Source: Batillaria attramentaria
Lineage: Eukaryota > Mollusca > Gastropoda > Batillariidae
DNA: 64,000 bases
Assembly: GCA_018292915.2 (NCBI GenBank)
Contig: JACVVK020000149.1
Span: 342,001 to 406,000, forward strand
Direction of reading: 5' to 3'
Shown here: positions 10,277 to 19,600 of the stretch, one piece after another
Position numbering within the stretch: the stretch's first letter is position 1
Layout of the letters: the number at the start of each line of letters is the position of its first letter
Program-made: the position numbers and the translations under genes
The notes under the pieces: generated by a model
Database searches by the model: none
What the model was told of the DNA's origin: nothing
Seen by the model: the letters and a program-made list of their open reading frames with translations, nothing else

Positions 10277-10479
10277 TGTGTTGTTCTCGCTCTCTTAGGC
10301 TCATAAACTCTCGCAAGAGATTCCACGTTTCTAAACACGTTTATTCAGGAGGCTGCCATCTTGGTCCCATCTCGGGGCTTACAATTTCTCCGCGCAGGGA
10401 GTCCCCGGTCGTCTGCAACTTCCGGTTGGAAGAGTTCGTCTGCTAGACGCCAAGTGCCTACTTGTACAATACCATGACA
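10277..10479 (-). repeat. Gypsy LTR, upstream copy
   Basis: It matches 8094-8293 almost base for base, including TGTCATGG and the GAGAACAACACA end. It abuts the protease coding sequence at GTGAA|TGTGTTG, the signature of the internal rearrangement. Confidence 0.85.
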
Positions 10480-10867
10480 GTAGGGTGGTGTCAACTTCAA
10501 CAATATCAAGCCCTCCTTGTACAATGGCGCCCAATAGGGGACGACACGATAAATGTCACTGAGCCTGCTGTTACGTTGCTGTTCAAGAAAAACTGAACAT
10601 CTTACTCCTACGCCCACTTCAAGTTCTCTGGGACTACGCTGCTGCTTGGTCTTGCCTACAACCTCACTGAGCGGGGGAAAGGGAAATCGATACATCTGTC
10701 AAACATTTCCTGTGTTCATCCTTCTCCCAGTGTATAAACATTTACAACAGTTGATTTTGATACAACAGATATATTAGTTGAGGTCTTAGTTCACCTCTAC
10801 ATTATTCACAACTCACGCTTATGTTATTAGTGACACTAGGAATGATTTCTATGATGTGCACTTGTAG
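10480..10867. other. No gene seen
   Basis: Flank of the Gypsy element. Frames are short and none is recognised. Confidence 0.4.
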
Positions 10868-11025
10868 TATCACGTCACGACATGACGTAAAAAAACGAAG
10901 GAACAACTTGCGTCATGACGTGACACGATTCAGCAGTGTACAAACATTATGTATACACTCGCACGTGCACGTGCATGCGCGCGCACACACACACACACAC
11001 ACAAAATCATTCACTCTGCCCCGAA
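10868..11025 (-). repeat. Inverted copy of the 7476-7612 repeat
   Basis: Contains CACGTCACGACATGACG, TGTACAAACATTATG, a CA microsatellite, then CATTCACTCTG. The order and orientation are the reverse complement of 7476-7612. The intervening Gypsy element and other sequence separate the pair by about 3.3 kb. Confidence 0.65.
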
Positions 11026-11328
11026 GGACTGTAAAATGGTGGAAGACGACTGCATTTCATCTTCCGCACCTGGGGTGGTATGCTCAACTGCTGACAATCA
11101 GCTTCACTGACTATAAGCTTACAATGAATTGTCAGCTGACTTTAAAGTCAGCCGTGAAAAATTGCAATGCTCAACCCCGTACAAAACCGCTGACAATAAA
11201 GTCAGTCGACTTTGAATGACCCTGTTTTGAGCGAGGCCGATCTATTTTTAAGCAGGGATTTTCCATCTCAAAATGCTTTTGGTTTAGGGCTAGGCATGCG
11301 CATTAGATTTGTTTACGTCTATTCCAAC

Positions 11329-11714
11329 ATGGCTGACGGATCGGAAGCATGTGCGTCTACGAAGGCAAAAAGAATGAAGAAGCCAAATTTTTCTCAGTTA
11401 GAAATGGAGGTGCTTCTCCATGAAGTACGCCTGAATCGGCGTTTGTTATTTTCAAACAAACTCCATCACGAATGAAAAGAAGAAAAAGAAGAAGTGGGAG
11501 AGTATCACCGAAAAATTGAATGCGATAGGAGGCAATGGTCGCACGACTGACCAAATTAAAAAGCGTTTCAAAGATGTCAAGAAGCAGTTCATAGACTTCA
11601 AAAGAGAAAGCTGCAAAACTGGAGGCGGCCCACCCCCTCCCCCTGTTCCATTTGCGGAGATCATCGCCGAAATCATTGGCGAAAATACCTGCCTGGCAAA
11701 TGGAATTCCTGGAG
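11329..11714 (+). pseudogene. Myb/SANT-like DNA-binding exon (Harbinger-associated type)
   Basis: The ATG at 11329 gives MADGSEACASTKAKRMKKPN, then FSQLEMEVLLHEVRLNRRLL. A frameshift near 11464 leads into WESITEKLNAIGGNGRTTDQ and IKKRFKDVKKQFIDFKRE, completing a three-helix Myb/SANT fold. A proline-rich linker and ANGIPG follow, and the exon ends at a GTAGGA donor. In Harbinger elements a protein of this type carries the transposase to DNA. A possible next exon lies at 13121-13249. The frameshift and a 1.4-kb intron filled with repeats make it a relic. Confidence 0.6.
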
Positions 11715-11818
11715 GTAGGAAATTGTAGGCTTTTATTTTATTTAATTTTTTTCACCCCAGTTTTCAGCTGTAACAGCTTCATTGCTTCATTTGGTATGTG
11801 GGGCAAGGTGGGTGGGGG

Positions 11819-12140
11819 AGTGAGTGAGTGATTGAGTTTTTAGGGCTTAAAGCCGCGCGAGCCACAAAGACTAATTCGCGGCTGAGTGTGCCTGCACTAC
11901 ATGAAAAAAACAAAAATGTAACGTTGGACAAAGGGTGCAGACTGGTCTACGGGGCAATATAAACCTAGGACATGCAGGAGACGCTGCACCTTCATGCTAA
12001 TTTCTCGAACTCCCGATTACAAAAAAGCGTAGAAAACAAATAACAATTACAACTGGGTAAAACAAAGATAAATACTAAGCGCATATACAGCAAATATTGC
12101 AACTTATCATCTCCTAGGCGCAATAAACCAGTCCGCAGCA
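11819..12140 (-). mobile_element. LINE subfamily B 3' end
   Basis: On the + strand: GAGTGAGTG, TTTTTAGGGCTTAAAGCCGCG, loop with CCACAAAGACTAATT, CGCGGC, then GAGTGTGCCTGCACTACATG and about 230 bases of 3' UTR. The same body recurs at 40953-41247 and 41924-42246, and in part in the SINE at 14325. Confidence 0.8.
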
Positions 12141-13120
12141 TATGCCCAACATCACTTATTCCTAACCACTGGTAGTGCAGACGTGAGTGAGAGGTTGAAA
12201 AGAAGAAACATAGATGAAAGGGCCGAACTTAGAAATCAGCTGAGAGATGAGAGGAAGGACAGAGCGGCTAAATTCGGGAGGTTTTAAAGAGAAAGAGACA
12301 GGCGAATGGGCTGGTGAGGGATAGACAGAGAGGTAGGAAGGAAAATTCCTTAGTTGCCAATGAAGACAACATGCCTGGGAGGCAGTTGGAGAACAGACCG
12401 CTCCAACACGGAACCTCCCCGCCGTGAGGCGGTTTGGGAAAACAACGCACCAGAGAGGGGTGCGTTGTGAAGGTCTTCAACGTGACAGGTGTTCAGCAGC
12501 ACCAGCAGGGCGCTGCGAACAAAGCCCGCCAGGCTGAAGACCAGGTGGGGGGAATCCAGTGAAGTCGGCCTTCAGAAATGACCCTCAGATGTCTCACTGG
12601 ACCAAGGGTCAGCAGACACCCGCCTACTGACCTCCCCCCGGAGGAGATTTTAAGAGAGCAAAAGACAGGTGAATGGACCGATGGAGGCAGAAATAAGAGT
12701 AAAGAAAGAGCAAAAGGGGTGGGCAAGCTTGGCGAAATCAGCCCCGCCGCGTGAAGGCGAGCCCATGGGGCCAGGTGGGTGGGGGAGTGAGTTGTATTAT
12801 TATAAATGTTAATATTTATATCTACTTTATTAATCCAATTATAGTACGTAGTAATGATACCGACAATGATTCACACAATTATAAGCCACTAATGAAATAG
12901 GCCTCGATTTTGCAAGGGAAGAATGCCTTTCCTGTTACATTGTACTATGAATTAGATACCCTAGCTATGTTTTGTTTTTCATAATATATTATGAGGTTCA
13001 ACAATAGTACTTAAAGAAGAACACAATACAGGTTTAAAGTGAGAGGATAGATAGCACTTTCACCTCTAAAAATGCATTAAAATGCTATAAAAAGTTGACA
13101 TAGATATTTCCTGTTTTCAG
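12141..13120. other. Unclassified repeat and intron sequence
   Basis: Contains GATGAGAGGAAGGACAGAG (also at 29759) and GGAGGCAGAAATAAGAGTAA (also near 5198), so it holds dispersed repeat pieces. GCCGTGAGGCGG and similar short palindromes occur near 12420. No coding similarity was recognised. Confidence 0.4.
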
Positions 13121-13249
13121 CTGATGAGATGATCATGGTGGCTGACGATGAAGATTGCACATCAACACCTAGCAGCAGTTTCGAGAAGCAGTCAAGGTCA
13201 TCTCCTCTCACAAGCTTTCAGTCAACATCAACCAGTTGCTTTGGTAAGT
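13121..13249 (+). pseudogene. Probable later exon of the Myb/SANT relic
   Basis: The segment after CTGTTTTCAG reads ADEMIMVADDEDCTSTPSSS and ends SCFGKL at a GTAAGT-like donor. Acidic, serine-rich linkers of this kind follow the Myb/SANT domain in Harbinger proteins. The link to 11329-11714 is inferred from order and splice signals only. Confidence 0.35.
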
Positions 13250-13294
13250 TAAAGGCAAATTTGCTCTCAAAAGATGTATTGTGTGTGTATGCGC

Positions 13295-13295
<1 letters not shown>

Positions 13296-13340
<45 letters not shown>
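13296..13340. repeat. TG microsatellite
   Basis: An uninterrupted GT run with CGCACGCGCG at the end. An AG run follows at 13524-13551. Confidence 0.9.
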
Positions 13341-13519
13341 ACGCGCGTTATTGCACTTTACTTCTTGCACAGACTTTTATGTAAAGTATGTTTTATGTTT
13401 TGTTACACAAGGCAGATGAAAATTTGATCATCCTCTCCCTCCCCTAGTCACTATTCACATGTATAGAAATAAACCATTGTGTGTGTATGTTTTTTGTTTT
13501 TTGTGTGTGTCTCTGTGTG

Positions 13520-13553
<34 letters not shown>

Positions 13554-13683
13554 CATAATTCTTGCCCAGTAGGAGTTCATCATCAGACTGGTGTAACAGC
13601 TGACAGAGGAAGTTCCTCGTTTGAAGGCTCCATCTCGACAGGTGCCGATGCACGCCAAAAGATTATCCGGGAAGGGGGTGGCG

Positions 13684-14011
13684 CATTACCCTAGATGAAT
13701 TCCAGGTTCCACGGAGAAGAAAAGTGCGCAACGTACATTGTATCTGTGCCTGCTGTTCATTCAGGGATCCAAACAATGACAAGTAAGTTAGTTAGTTATT
13801 TAGGGCTTATCGCCGGGCAAGCAACAAAGGCCAATTCGCGGCTCATGGACCAAACAATGACAAACGGAAACCATATTTGCACTGCAAGTACACCACTTTT
13901 GAGTGCAAAAGATGTGGTGTTGGTCTCTGCGTCGACCCATGTTTCACCATCTACCATGAATACCAGGATGAAAAGCATAAAGTGAAGGAGGTGCTTGGTC
14001 TGGACTTTTGA
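13684..14011 (+). pseudogene. piggyBac C-terminal cysteine-rich domain, interrupted by a LINE tail
   Basis: With the 67-bp insert and one 14-bp repeat removed, the frame reads QVPRRRKVRNVHCICACC, then a YLHCKYTTFECKRC block, CGVGLCVDPCFTIYHEYQ and a stop after EVLGLDF. The C-x-C-x2-C … C-x2-C … C-x3-C … YH spacing is that of the zinc-binding tail of piggyBac transposases, which binds the transposon ends. The rest of the transposase is not adjacent. It lies in the same 3-kb region as the Myb/SANT and MADF exons but is a separate element. Confidence 0.7.
13783..13849 (-). mobile_element. 67-bp tail-only LINE insertion with 14-bp TSD
   Basis: GTAAG TTAG repeats, hairpin, and end CGCGGCTCATGGA. 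Perfect repeats CCAAACAATGACAA lie at 13769-13782 and 13850-13863. It splits the piggyBac zinc domain. Confidence 0.85.
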
Positions 14012-14324
14012 ACTTTTTGTGAAGACCGGGTGTAATGTGTGCGAGGACTTGTTTTGAGAGATTAGTGCTTAGCTTGTGAACTGACAGAAAATTTGAGTGT
14101 GTGTGTCGGACTTTTTGATAGTCGGTTTCCTTATGCACTGAACAGTGTTGTGGTCTTTCATTTGTTTTCTGTGTGGCCTATGGATTAAAGACACCAGGCA
14201 TTTCGACATTAGGCAAAAGAAATTCTAAAACATTGCAGTTTGTGTAGGTACGTTTTAGTTATGTTATCTTGTTTGTCAGTCATGGTGTTCACCAGGCACT
14301 ACATACATTAGTTTAGCTCCAAGG
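14012..14324. other. No gene seen
   Basis: Likely the 3' flank of the piggyBac relic. AT-rich, no recognised structure. Confidence 0.4.
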
Positions 14325-14683
14325 GTGAGTTTTTAGGGCTTAAAGCCGCGCAAGCCACAAAGACTAATTCGCGGCTGAGTGTGCCTGCACTACATGAAAA
14401 AAACAAAAATGTAACGTTGGACAAAGGATGCAAACTGGTCTACCGGGCAATATAAACCTAGGACATGCAGGAGACGCTGCACCTTCATGCTAATGGCTGA
14501 ACATTGCCAAAGCAGAGGGGGAGGAAGCCGGAGTACCCGGAGAGAACCCCCGACGATCGGCCCGAATGAACGGTGCCACGTACGAGAAGGAAAAATTCTT
14601 TGCCCCGAGTGGGACTCGAACTCCTTACCTCTCGCATTGGTGACAAGTCTCTTAACCACTAGACCACCGACCGCCCCGAAGCC
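14325..14683 (-). mobile_element. tRNA-headed SINE with LINE-B tail
   Basis: On the minus strand it opens with a tRNA-like head: TGGTCTAGTGG (box A, 14656-14666) and GTTCGAGTCCC (box B, 14611-14621) at normal spacing. A central block follows (GGGTTCTCTCCGGGTACTCC), similar to conserved core domains of several animal SINE superfamilies. From ATTAGCATGAAGGTGCAGCG onward it is the same as the LINE-B 3' UTR, hairpin and GAGT tail. A SINE that borrows the tail of a partner LINE is a known arrangement, because the LINE reverse transcriptase recognises that tail. No clear target duplication was seen. Confidence 0.85.
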
Positions 14684-14707
14684 TATAACAATGTTGTGCT
14701 TTTTCAG

Positions 14708-14892
14708 ACGAGGATATCCTCGCCAAACTGACGGTTCTCAGAAGTCAGTTTACCAGGGAGCTTCGAAAAATGAAAGACAGCAGGAAGAGCGGAAGTGGTA
14801 CTGGTGATGTCTATCAGTCCAAGTGGCCTTACTTTGAGCAGTTACGATTTCTCACACCAGTCGATATTGTTACTCCATGTTCATCAAACTTG
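14708..14892 (+). pseudogene. MADF-domain second-half exon
   Basis: Between a TTTTTCAG acceptor and a GTGAGT donor the frame reads LRSQFTRELRKMKDSRKSGS and then GDVYQSKWPYFEQLRFL. This is the second half of a MADF domain (R-x-x-x-x-x-E-x-x-K … SGxG … W-x-Y-x-x-L-x-F-L). MADF proteins bind DNA and occur both as host regulators and in DNA transposons. The first half was not found nearby. Confidence 0.55.
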
Positions 14893-15301
14893 GTGAGTTG
14901 TTGATTTCAGCTTCACATTACAGTTTTTCAGACTGCAACCACGGTCTCACCCACCATCTTCTCTCCCTCTTCTTTTTATTTTGAGTCTCGTAATAGTGAG
15001 ACAAAGCAGCAAAGAGCAGAATCTCGTCCTCACTGTCGCTACTCGACATGTACGCCGCCATCTTAGTTCAACGGCTTAAGGGAGAGCACTCTACGCATGT
15101 TTCGATGTTGTTTCGCTTAACATGTTTTCACGTGTGTCATGTATTGTTTCGGAAAGCATGTTTCGGGCGTTTTGCCTTTCAAAACATGTCGCCTTTAGAC
15201 TAGTGAGGGCTGAATGAGTTAAAAACAAAGAGCGTAATTGTTGCATCTTCTCTCTTAGTAAACTCAATGTATGGGTCTTCAACTTTTTGCTCTCGTTTCA
15301 G
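14893..15301. other. No gene seen
   Basis: Probably intron or intergenic sequence ahead of the minisatellite exon. ACATGTTTTCACGTG and GCATGTTTCGGGCG-type repeats occur, with no coding similarity. Confidence 0.4.
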
Positions 15302-16181
15302 GGGGTATGCGGTCAGTGTTGAGGGAAGTGGTGTTTCAACTGTTTCAAGTGTTTGCCTAGAGAAATGTCGAGAAATTCTTCGACTCCGTGCACAGAAAAA
15401 GTGTCAGAAGCTTGTTAATGGACAAGGGTGCAGCAGGGAAGTTGCTGCTGGTGAGTTTATTCCCACCGATGAGGACAAGACAGATGTTGATGCTGGTGGG
15501 TTTATTCCCCCCGATGAGGATAAGACAGATGTTGCTGCTGGTGGGTTTATTCCCCCCGATGAGGATAAGACAGATGTTGATGCTGGTGGGTTTATTCCCC
15601 CCGATGAGGATAAGACAGATGTTGATGCTGGTGGGTTTATTTCCCCCGATGAGGATCAGACAGATGTTGCTGCTGGTGGGTTTATTCCCCCCGATGAGGA
15701 TCAGACAGATGTTGCTGCTGGTGGGTTTATTCCCCCCGATGAGGATCAGACAGATGTTGCTGCTGGTGGGTTTATTCCCACCGATGAGGATAAGACAGAT
15801 GTTGATGCTGGTGGGTTTATTCCCACCGATGAGGATCAGACAGATGTTGATGCTGGTGGGTTTATTCCCACCGATGAGGATAAGACAGATGTTGCTGCTG
15901 GTGGGTTTATTCCCCCCCGATGAGGATAGGACAGATGTTGCTGCTGGTGGGTTTATTCCCACCGATGAGGATAAGACAGATGTTGCTGCTGGTGGGTTTA
16001 TTCCCCCCGATGAGGATAAGACAGATGTTGCTGCTGGTGGGTTTATTCCCACCGATGAGGACAAGACAGATGTTGCTGCTGGTGGGTTTATTCCCCCCGA
16101 TGAGGATAAGACAGATGTTGATGCTGGTGGGTTTATTCCCCCCGATGAGGATAAGACAGATGTTGCTGCTGGTGGGTTTAT

Positions 16182-16221
<40 letters not shown>

Positions 16222-16532
16222 ATGAGGATAAGACAGATGTTGCTGCTGGTGGGTTTATTTCCCCCCGATGAGGATAAGACAGATGTTGATGCTGGTGGGT
16301 TTATTCTCCCCGAGGATAAGACAGATGTTGATGCTGGTGGGTTTATTCCCCCCGATGAGGATAAGACAGATGTTGCTGCTGGTGGGTTTATTCCCACCAA
16401 TGAGCATCAGACAGATGCTGATGCTGGTGGGTTTATTCCCCCCAATAAGGATCAGACAGATGCTGATGCTGGTGGGTTTATTCCCCTCAATAAGGATCAG
16501 ACAGATGTTGACTCCAATGGGACAAAGGAAAG
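15302..16532 (+). pseudogene. Exon with 15-codon tandem repeat, unidentified gene
   Basis: The exon lies between a CTCTCGTTTCAG acceptor and an AG|GTGAGA donor. It starts GYAVSVEGSGVSTVSSVCLE, then about 24 copies of a 45-bp unit encoding approximately AGGFIPPDEDKTDVD. The protein would be acidic and strongly repetitive. An extra C near 15912 shifts the frame. A 38-C tract (16183-16220) and a T insertion near 16260 put one further unit out of frame and then restore it. The donor phase (AG) fits the next exon (T) at 17208, giving an unbroken Ser codon, so the two were spliced together. I do not recognise the family; the antisense frames are shadows. Confidence 0.55.
15434..16512 (+). repeat. 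45-bp coding minisatellite (about 24 units)
   Basis: Unit GTTGCTGCTGGTGGGTTTAT followed by TCCCCCCGATGAGGATAAG and ACAGAT, with few substitutions. One isolated unit also occurs at 20606-20660. The C-rich stretch in each unit is prone to slippage, as the 38-C tract at 16183-16220 shows. Confidence 0.9.
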
Positions 16533-16712
16533 GTGAGAGTAACCACCACCTGCAATCTTCTCATTTAAAAAAAAAACAAACAAAAAAAAAACTGTTTTCC
16601 CTGATAGTAAGTAATAGAACCAAGGACTTTGGGTTAATTCCTTTCAGAGACCAGGTAGTGACATTGCCTTATTGGGCGTATAGAGTAGGCGCGTTCCTCC
16701 ACAAATCAATGA

Positions 16713-16847
16713 GTTAGTTATTTAGGACTTAACACCGCGCAAGCGACAAAGGCTAATTTGTGGCATAAGAAAGTCCCTTCCTGCCACGTCTTTTAAAATA
16801 TAAAATTCCCCTGTTAAAACAAGATGTAAATAGAAATTAAAAATTTG
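16713..16847 (-). mobile_element. LINE-A 3' end, 135 bp, with 13-bp TSD
   Basis: Tail, degenerate hairpin (ACCGCG … TTGTGGC) and about 75 bases of UTR. Direct repeats CACAAATCAATGA at 16700-16712 and 16848-16860. Confidence 0.8.
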
Positions 16848-17207
16848 CACAAATCAATGAAACACTGAATTTTTTTAGTAATTTTTGTGCACACCACACT
16901 GTGTGTGTGATCTGACACTGTTTTAAAATAGTTTTAGGATTGGTTGGTTCACTATTTGTGTCGTGATAGCATAACACAATAACAGTACCAGACATCTGGC
17001 ACCGCAGGCCCTTAAATGTGCAAAGCTAAAAATAATAGAACATGAAAACGACTGAATCAAGGGTATAGTCAGTTCCATATTCTTTTTTAGTCCTGCCATA
17101 TTTTCCCTTGGCAATAATAAATAAAATGTGATGACTTGGTCAAGCTTGTAACTCAATCCAAACTGGCAACAAACATGGGTTGGTTTTTTGGGGTTTTTTT
17201 CCTCCAG

Positions 17208-17484
17208 TGATGATCAGGACGTAAAGACCTGTAGCACAGCTGGAGGCTATGAAAGTGAAATGTACCACAGCAGTGGTCAGGAGGTAAAGACCTGTAGCAC
17301 AGCTGGAGGCTATGAAAGTGAAATGTACAACAGCAGTGGTCAGGACGTAAAGACCTGTAGCACAGCTGGAGGCTATGAAAGTGAAATGTACCACAGCAGT
17401 GGTCAGGACGTAAAGACCTGTAGCACAGCTGGAGGCTATGAAAGTGAAATGTACCACAGCAGTGGTGATGAGTGGAAGCCTAAG
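17208..17484 (+). pseudogene. Exon with 21-codon tandem repeat
   Basis: The acceptor is TTTTTTTCCTCCAG|T and the donor is CCTAAG|GTAAGC. It encodes four copies of a 63-bp unit, roughly VKTCSTAGGYESEMYHSSGQ plus D, then DEWKPK. The unit has one Cys and is rich in Ser, Tyr and Glu. Splicing to the 15-codon-repeat exon is in phase. A near-identical exon lies at 20867-21143. The frame is open in both copies. The gene is unidentified; the repeat could be a spacer or binding region. Confidence 0.6.
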
Positions 17485-17568
17485 GTAAGCCACAAGAGTT
17501 ACCATACTTACAGTTACACATAGTGGCATTGGTGAAAGGTTAGATACACTAACTGTCAAAGGCTGGAG

Positions 17569-17638
17569 TTAGTTACTTAGTTAATTAAGGCTTAACGCCG
17601 CGCAAGCAACAAAGACTATTTCGCGGCTAAACCGAGTC
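17569..17638 (-). mobile_element. Old LINE-A tail inside the duplicated segment
   Basis: TTAGTTACTTAGTTAATTAA followed by GGCTTAACGCCGCGC, loop and CGCGGCTAAACCGAG. The paralogous insertion at 21727-21800 has GAGT repeats instead of TTAG repeats in front of the same core. Confidence 0.75.
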
Positions 17639-17656
17639 ACATTCTGTGTACCACAG

Positions 17657-17813
17657 AGTAGCACATGAACTGCTGAAGGATGTCAAGGGAAAAGGAAAGC
17701 CTGAGGGCACTCAGGTCAAACAGAGAGAATCTGTGAGGAACCACCTCCTCTTGCAGATCGCCTTGTCACCAGGCAAGCGGTGTGGAGCACTTTGTGATAT
17801 GTGGTGTACCCAG
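17657..17813 (+). pseudogene. Unidentified exon downstream of the 21-codon array
   Basis: After ACCACAG the frame reads VAHELLKDVKGKGKPEGTQV, then LLLQIALSPGKRCGALCDMW and CTQ before a GTGATC. The reading phase does not match directly to the end of the 63-bp exon, so an exon is missing or one site has moved. The downstream copy at 21823 is truncated. No family was recognised. The following 17830-17944 segment continues with DERVVLVEDGKTF and a Pro-rich end, and is split by the LINE at 17945. Confidence 0.35.
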
Positions 17814-18244
17814 GTGATCAATCATTGACAATGCACAGCAAGTAGGTGAAGATGAGCGGGTCGTTTTGGTGGAGGATGGAAAAACCTTTCGCTCGTCAGG
17901 GGCTGCAGGAATCCATTCACCACCACCTCCAACTCCACCACCAGTTAGTTAGTTAGTTATTTAGGGCTTAACGCCGCGCAAGCAACAAAGACTATTTCGC
18001 GGCTAGCACAGTCTCATCCTGCCAGGTCCTTTAAAACATAAAAGGGCTAGCTTAAAACATGATGTAAATATATATAAAGAATTTGTGAGACTTAAATGAG
18101 ATCCTGTACAAGATTGTATTCTTCCAGACTAAAAACAATATCACAGATTATGTTAGACTGAAAGACTGAATTTTATAAAAGAGGTTGACCTCCTTCAAGA
18201 AATTGAAGATGTTGTCAGGGGGGATATCCCTGAACAACATCTTC

Positions 18245-19527
18245 AATGAGTCAACAGAGTAAAACTTGGCACGAGTCTCGGCAAGATCCACGCACGAGAT
18301 CAAAAACACCAGGGGGGATCTTCCCCTTTCAGCAGATGGGAATGCGTGATGTGTGTGTGCCCAATGTGGAGACGGCTAAGAACTACCTCCTCGCGCCGAT
18401 TAGGACAGCAACGAGGGAGGCTATCACAGACGCTAGGTAAAACTTTGTACAGTTTGTTCTCCGGAAGGGCAGCCCATTGGGTCTGCCACTCCCTTTGAAC
18501 AAACTTGGAAACTAGAAGTTTAAAATCACTACAGGCCATGCGCTCATCCTCCACAGGGCCATCGCGGGCAGCGTTTGCAGTTAGTTAGTTAGTTAGTTAT
18601 TTAGTGCTTTACGCCGCGCAAGCTACAAAGACTATTTCGCGGCTATGCGAGGTCCCTTTCTCGGGCAGCGTTTGCAGCCCGGTCAGCGCACCTGTTTCCT
18701 CGGATGCCCACATGACCCGGAATCCAGATAAAAACAATGTCTTTGTTGTCGGCAATCAAGGATGCATGCAGTTCATGGATCAACACCAGAAGTGGGTGAT
18801 CCAATCTCCTGCCATGCAGAGCCTGGAGAGCCGACAATGAATCTGACAATATTAAAAAATTCGAGTCTTTAGACTGGTATACGTGCCGAAGTGCGAGTAA
18901 AATGGCTCGCAACTCGGCACTATACACCGAACTATCATCCAATAAACGACGAGTAAAAGAATAACCATCCATGACGGCAGCAGCCCCAACACGACCATCC
19001 TCGGACTTGGATCCGTCAGTGAAGATCCGACGGAAGCCCGGGAAGTCGGCCAGGATCTGCTGCAGCCCGGTGAAAGTAAACAGGGTCGGGGGGTCTCGGC
19101 TTTCTTGTGTGAGGTCAGGTTCCAGCCTGACCTCGGGGATGGGGAGGGTCCAAGGAGGCGTGGCGGGAAAGACAGACTCTTCAACAGAATTGATGTCCAC
19201 TCCGGCCGCCTGTAGAAGGGGTCGGACGCGGAGGGACAGGGGTTTAGGCTCGTTTTTATGGACATCATGAAGATCCTCAAAATCTGGTTTGAACACACAG
19301 TTATAGGCAGGGTTGTCCGGGTTGGCCTTCAGCTTCAGGACATAGTTGAGCATGAGACGAGTGCGGCGGAGCGCCAGAGAGGGTTCACCCGCCTCAGCGT
19401 ACAGACTATGAACTGGGGACGTCCTGAAGGCGCCCAGACAAATGCGAACACCTTCATGATGGACAGTGTTAAGGAGTTTGAGTGTGGACTTGGATGCAGA
19501 GCTATAAACAATGCACCCATAGTCCAG
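18245..19527 (-). pseudogene. LINE ORF2 C-terminal part: RT end and RNase H
   Basis: The minus frame starts SLDYGCIVYSSASKSTLKLL, the thumb-side RT block with FRTSPVHSLYAEAGEPSL. RNase H follows with its acidic residues in context: RIFTDGSKSEDG, SAELRAILLALRHVY, ILSDSLSALQAL and CADRAANAA. After the nested insertion come WQTQWAALPENKLYKVLP and LHIGHTHITHSHLLKGEDPP. A deletion or frameshift near 18310 removes the Cys/His module that subfamily C retains, and the end reads MLFRDIPPDNIFNFLKEVN. RNase H would remove the RNA template during insertion. The clade (I/Nimb or Jockey group) is inferred from RNase H presence. Confidence 0.85.
18581..18661 (-). mobile_element. 81-bp LINE-A tail nested in LINE-A, 16-bp TSD
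   Basis: Four TTAG repeats, hairpin and CTATGCGAGGTCCCTTTCT. Perfect repeats CGGGCAGCGTTTGCAG at 18565-18580 and 18662-18677. It interrupts the LINE between RNase H and the C-terminal module. Confidence 0.9.
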
Positions 19528-19600
19528 ACTCCACCACCAGATGCACCAATACACAGTCTATGTTAATTACCTTCATAATCTGTCCACAAATGTCGCTTAA

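Larger units (their letters stand above)
8094..10479 (-). mobile_element. Rearranged Ty3/Gypsy retrotransposon with inverted internal segment
   Basis: Two minus-oriented LTRs (8094-8293 and 10277-10479) bound the element. Reading on the minus strand from the right: LTR, then gag and primer-binding region in the opposite orientation, then an LTR 3' part inverted against an LTR 5' part, then the integrase C-terminus, a purine tract and the second LTR. The LTR begins TGTCATGG and ends GAGAACAACACA. RT, RNase H and most of integrase are missing. This layout is what self-integration of linear cDNA into its own protease region could give, but later recombination is also possible. No 4-6 bp target duplication was found. 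Confidence 0.8.
16980..17730 (+). repeat. Segmental duplication, copy 1
   Basis: Sequence from the CCCTTAAATGTGC block through the 63-bp array exon and on to GGAAAAGGAAAGCCTGAGGG recurs at about 20665-21885. It includes an intron, the array exon and an old LINE-tail insertion, so it was copied as DNA. Confidence 0.8.
17945..19527 (-). mobile_element. 5'-truncated RNase H LINE (subfamily A), 1.58 kb, with TSD
   Basis: Direct repeats ACTCCACCACCAG (17932-17944 and 19528-19540) bound the copy. On the minus strand it encodes the end of reverse transcriptase, RNase H and a short C-terminal module, then the 3' UTR, hairpin (GCCGCG … CGCGGC) and CTAA tail. This is the key copy showing that the TTAG-hairpin repeats are LINE 3' ends. 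A second LINE-A tail is nested inside at 18581-18661. The 5' half (endonuclease and most of RT) is missing, as expected from truncated target-primed reverse transcription. Confidence 0.9.

Noticed and set aside
14602..14683. Possible functional tRNA gene (minus strand)
   Set aside because: Boxes A and B are present, but the sequence continues into a SINE core and LINE-derived tail. It is a SINE head.
15357..16400. Long open frames on the minus strand and in other frames of the 45-bp array
   Set aside because: Every frame of a 45-bp repeat without a stop stays open. The sense frame is chosen by its in-phase splice to the 63-bp exon.
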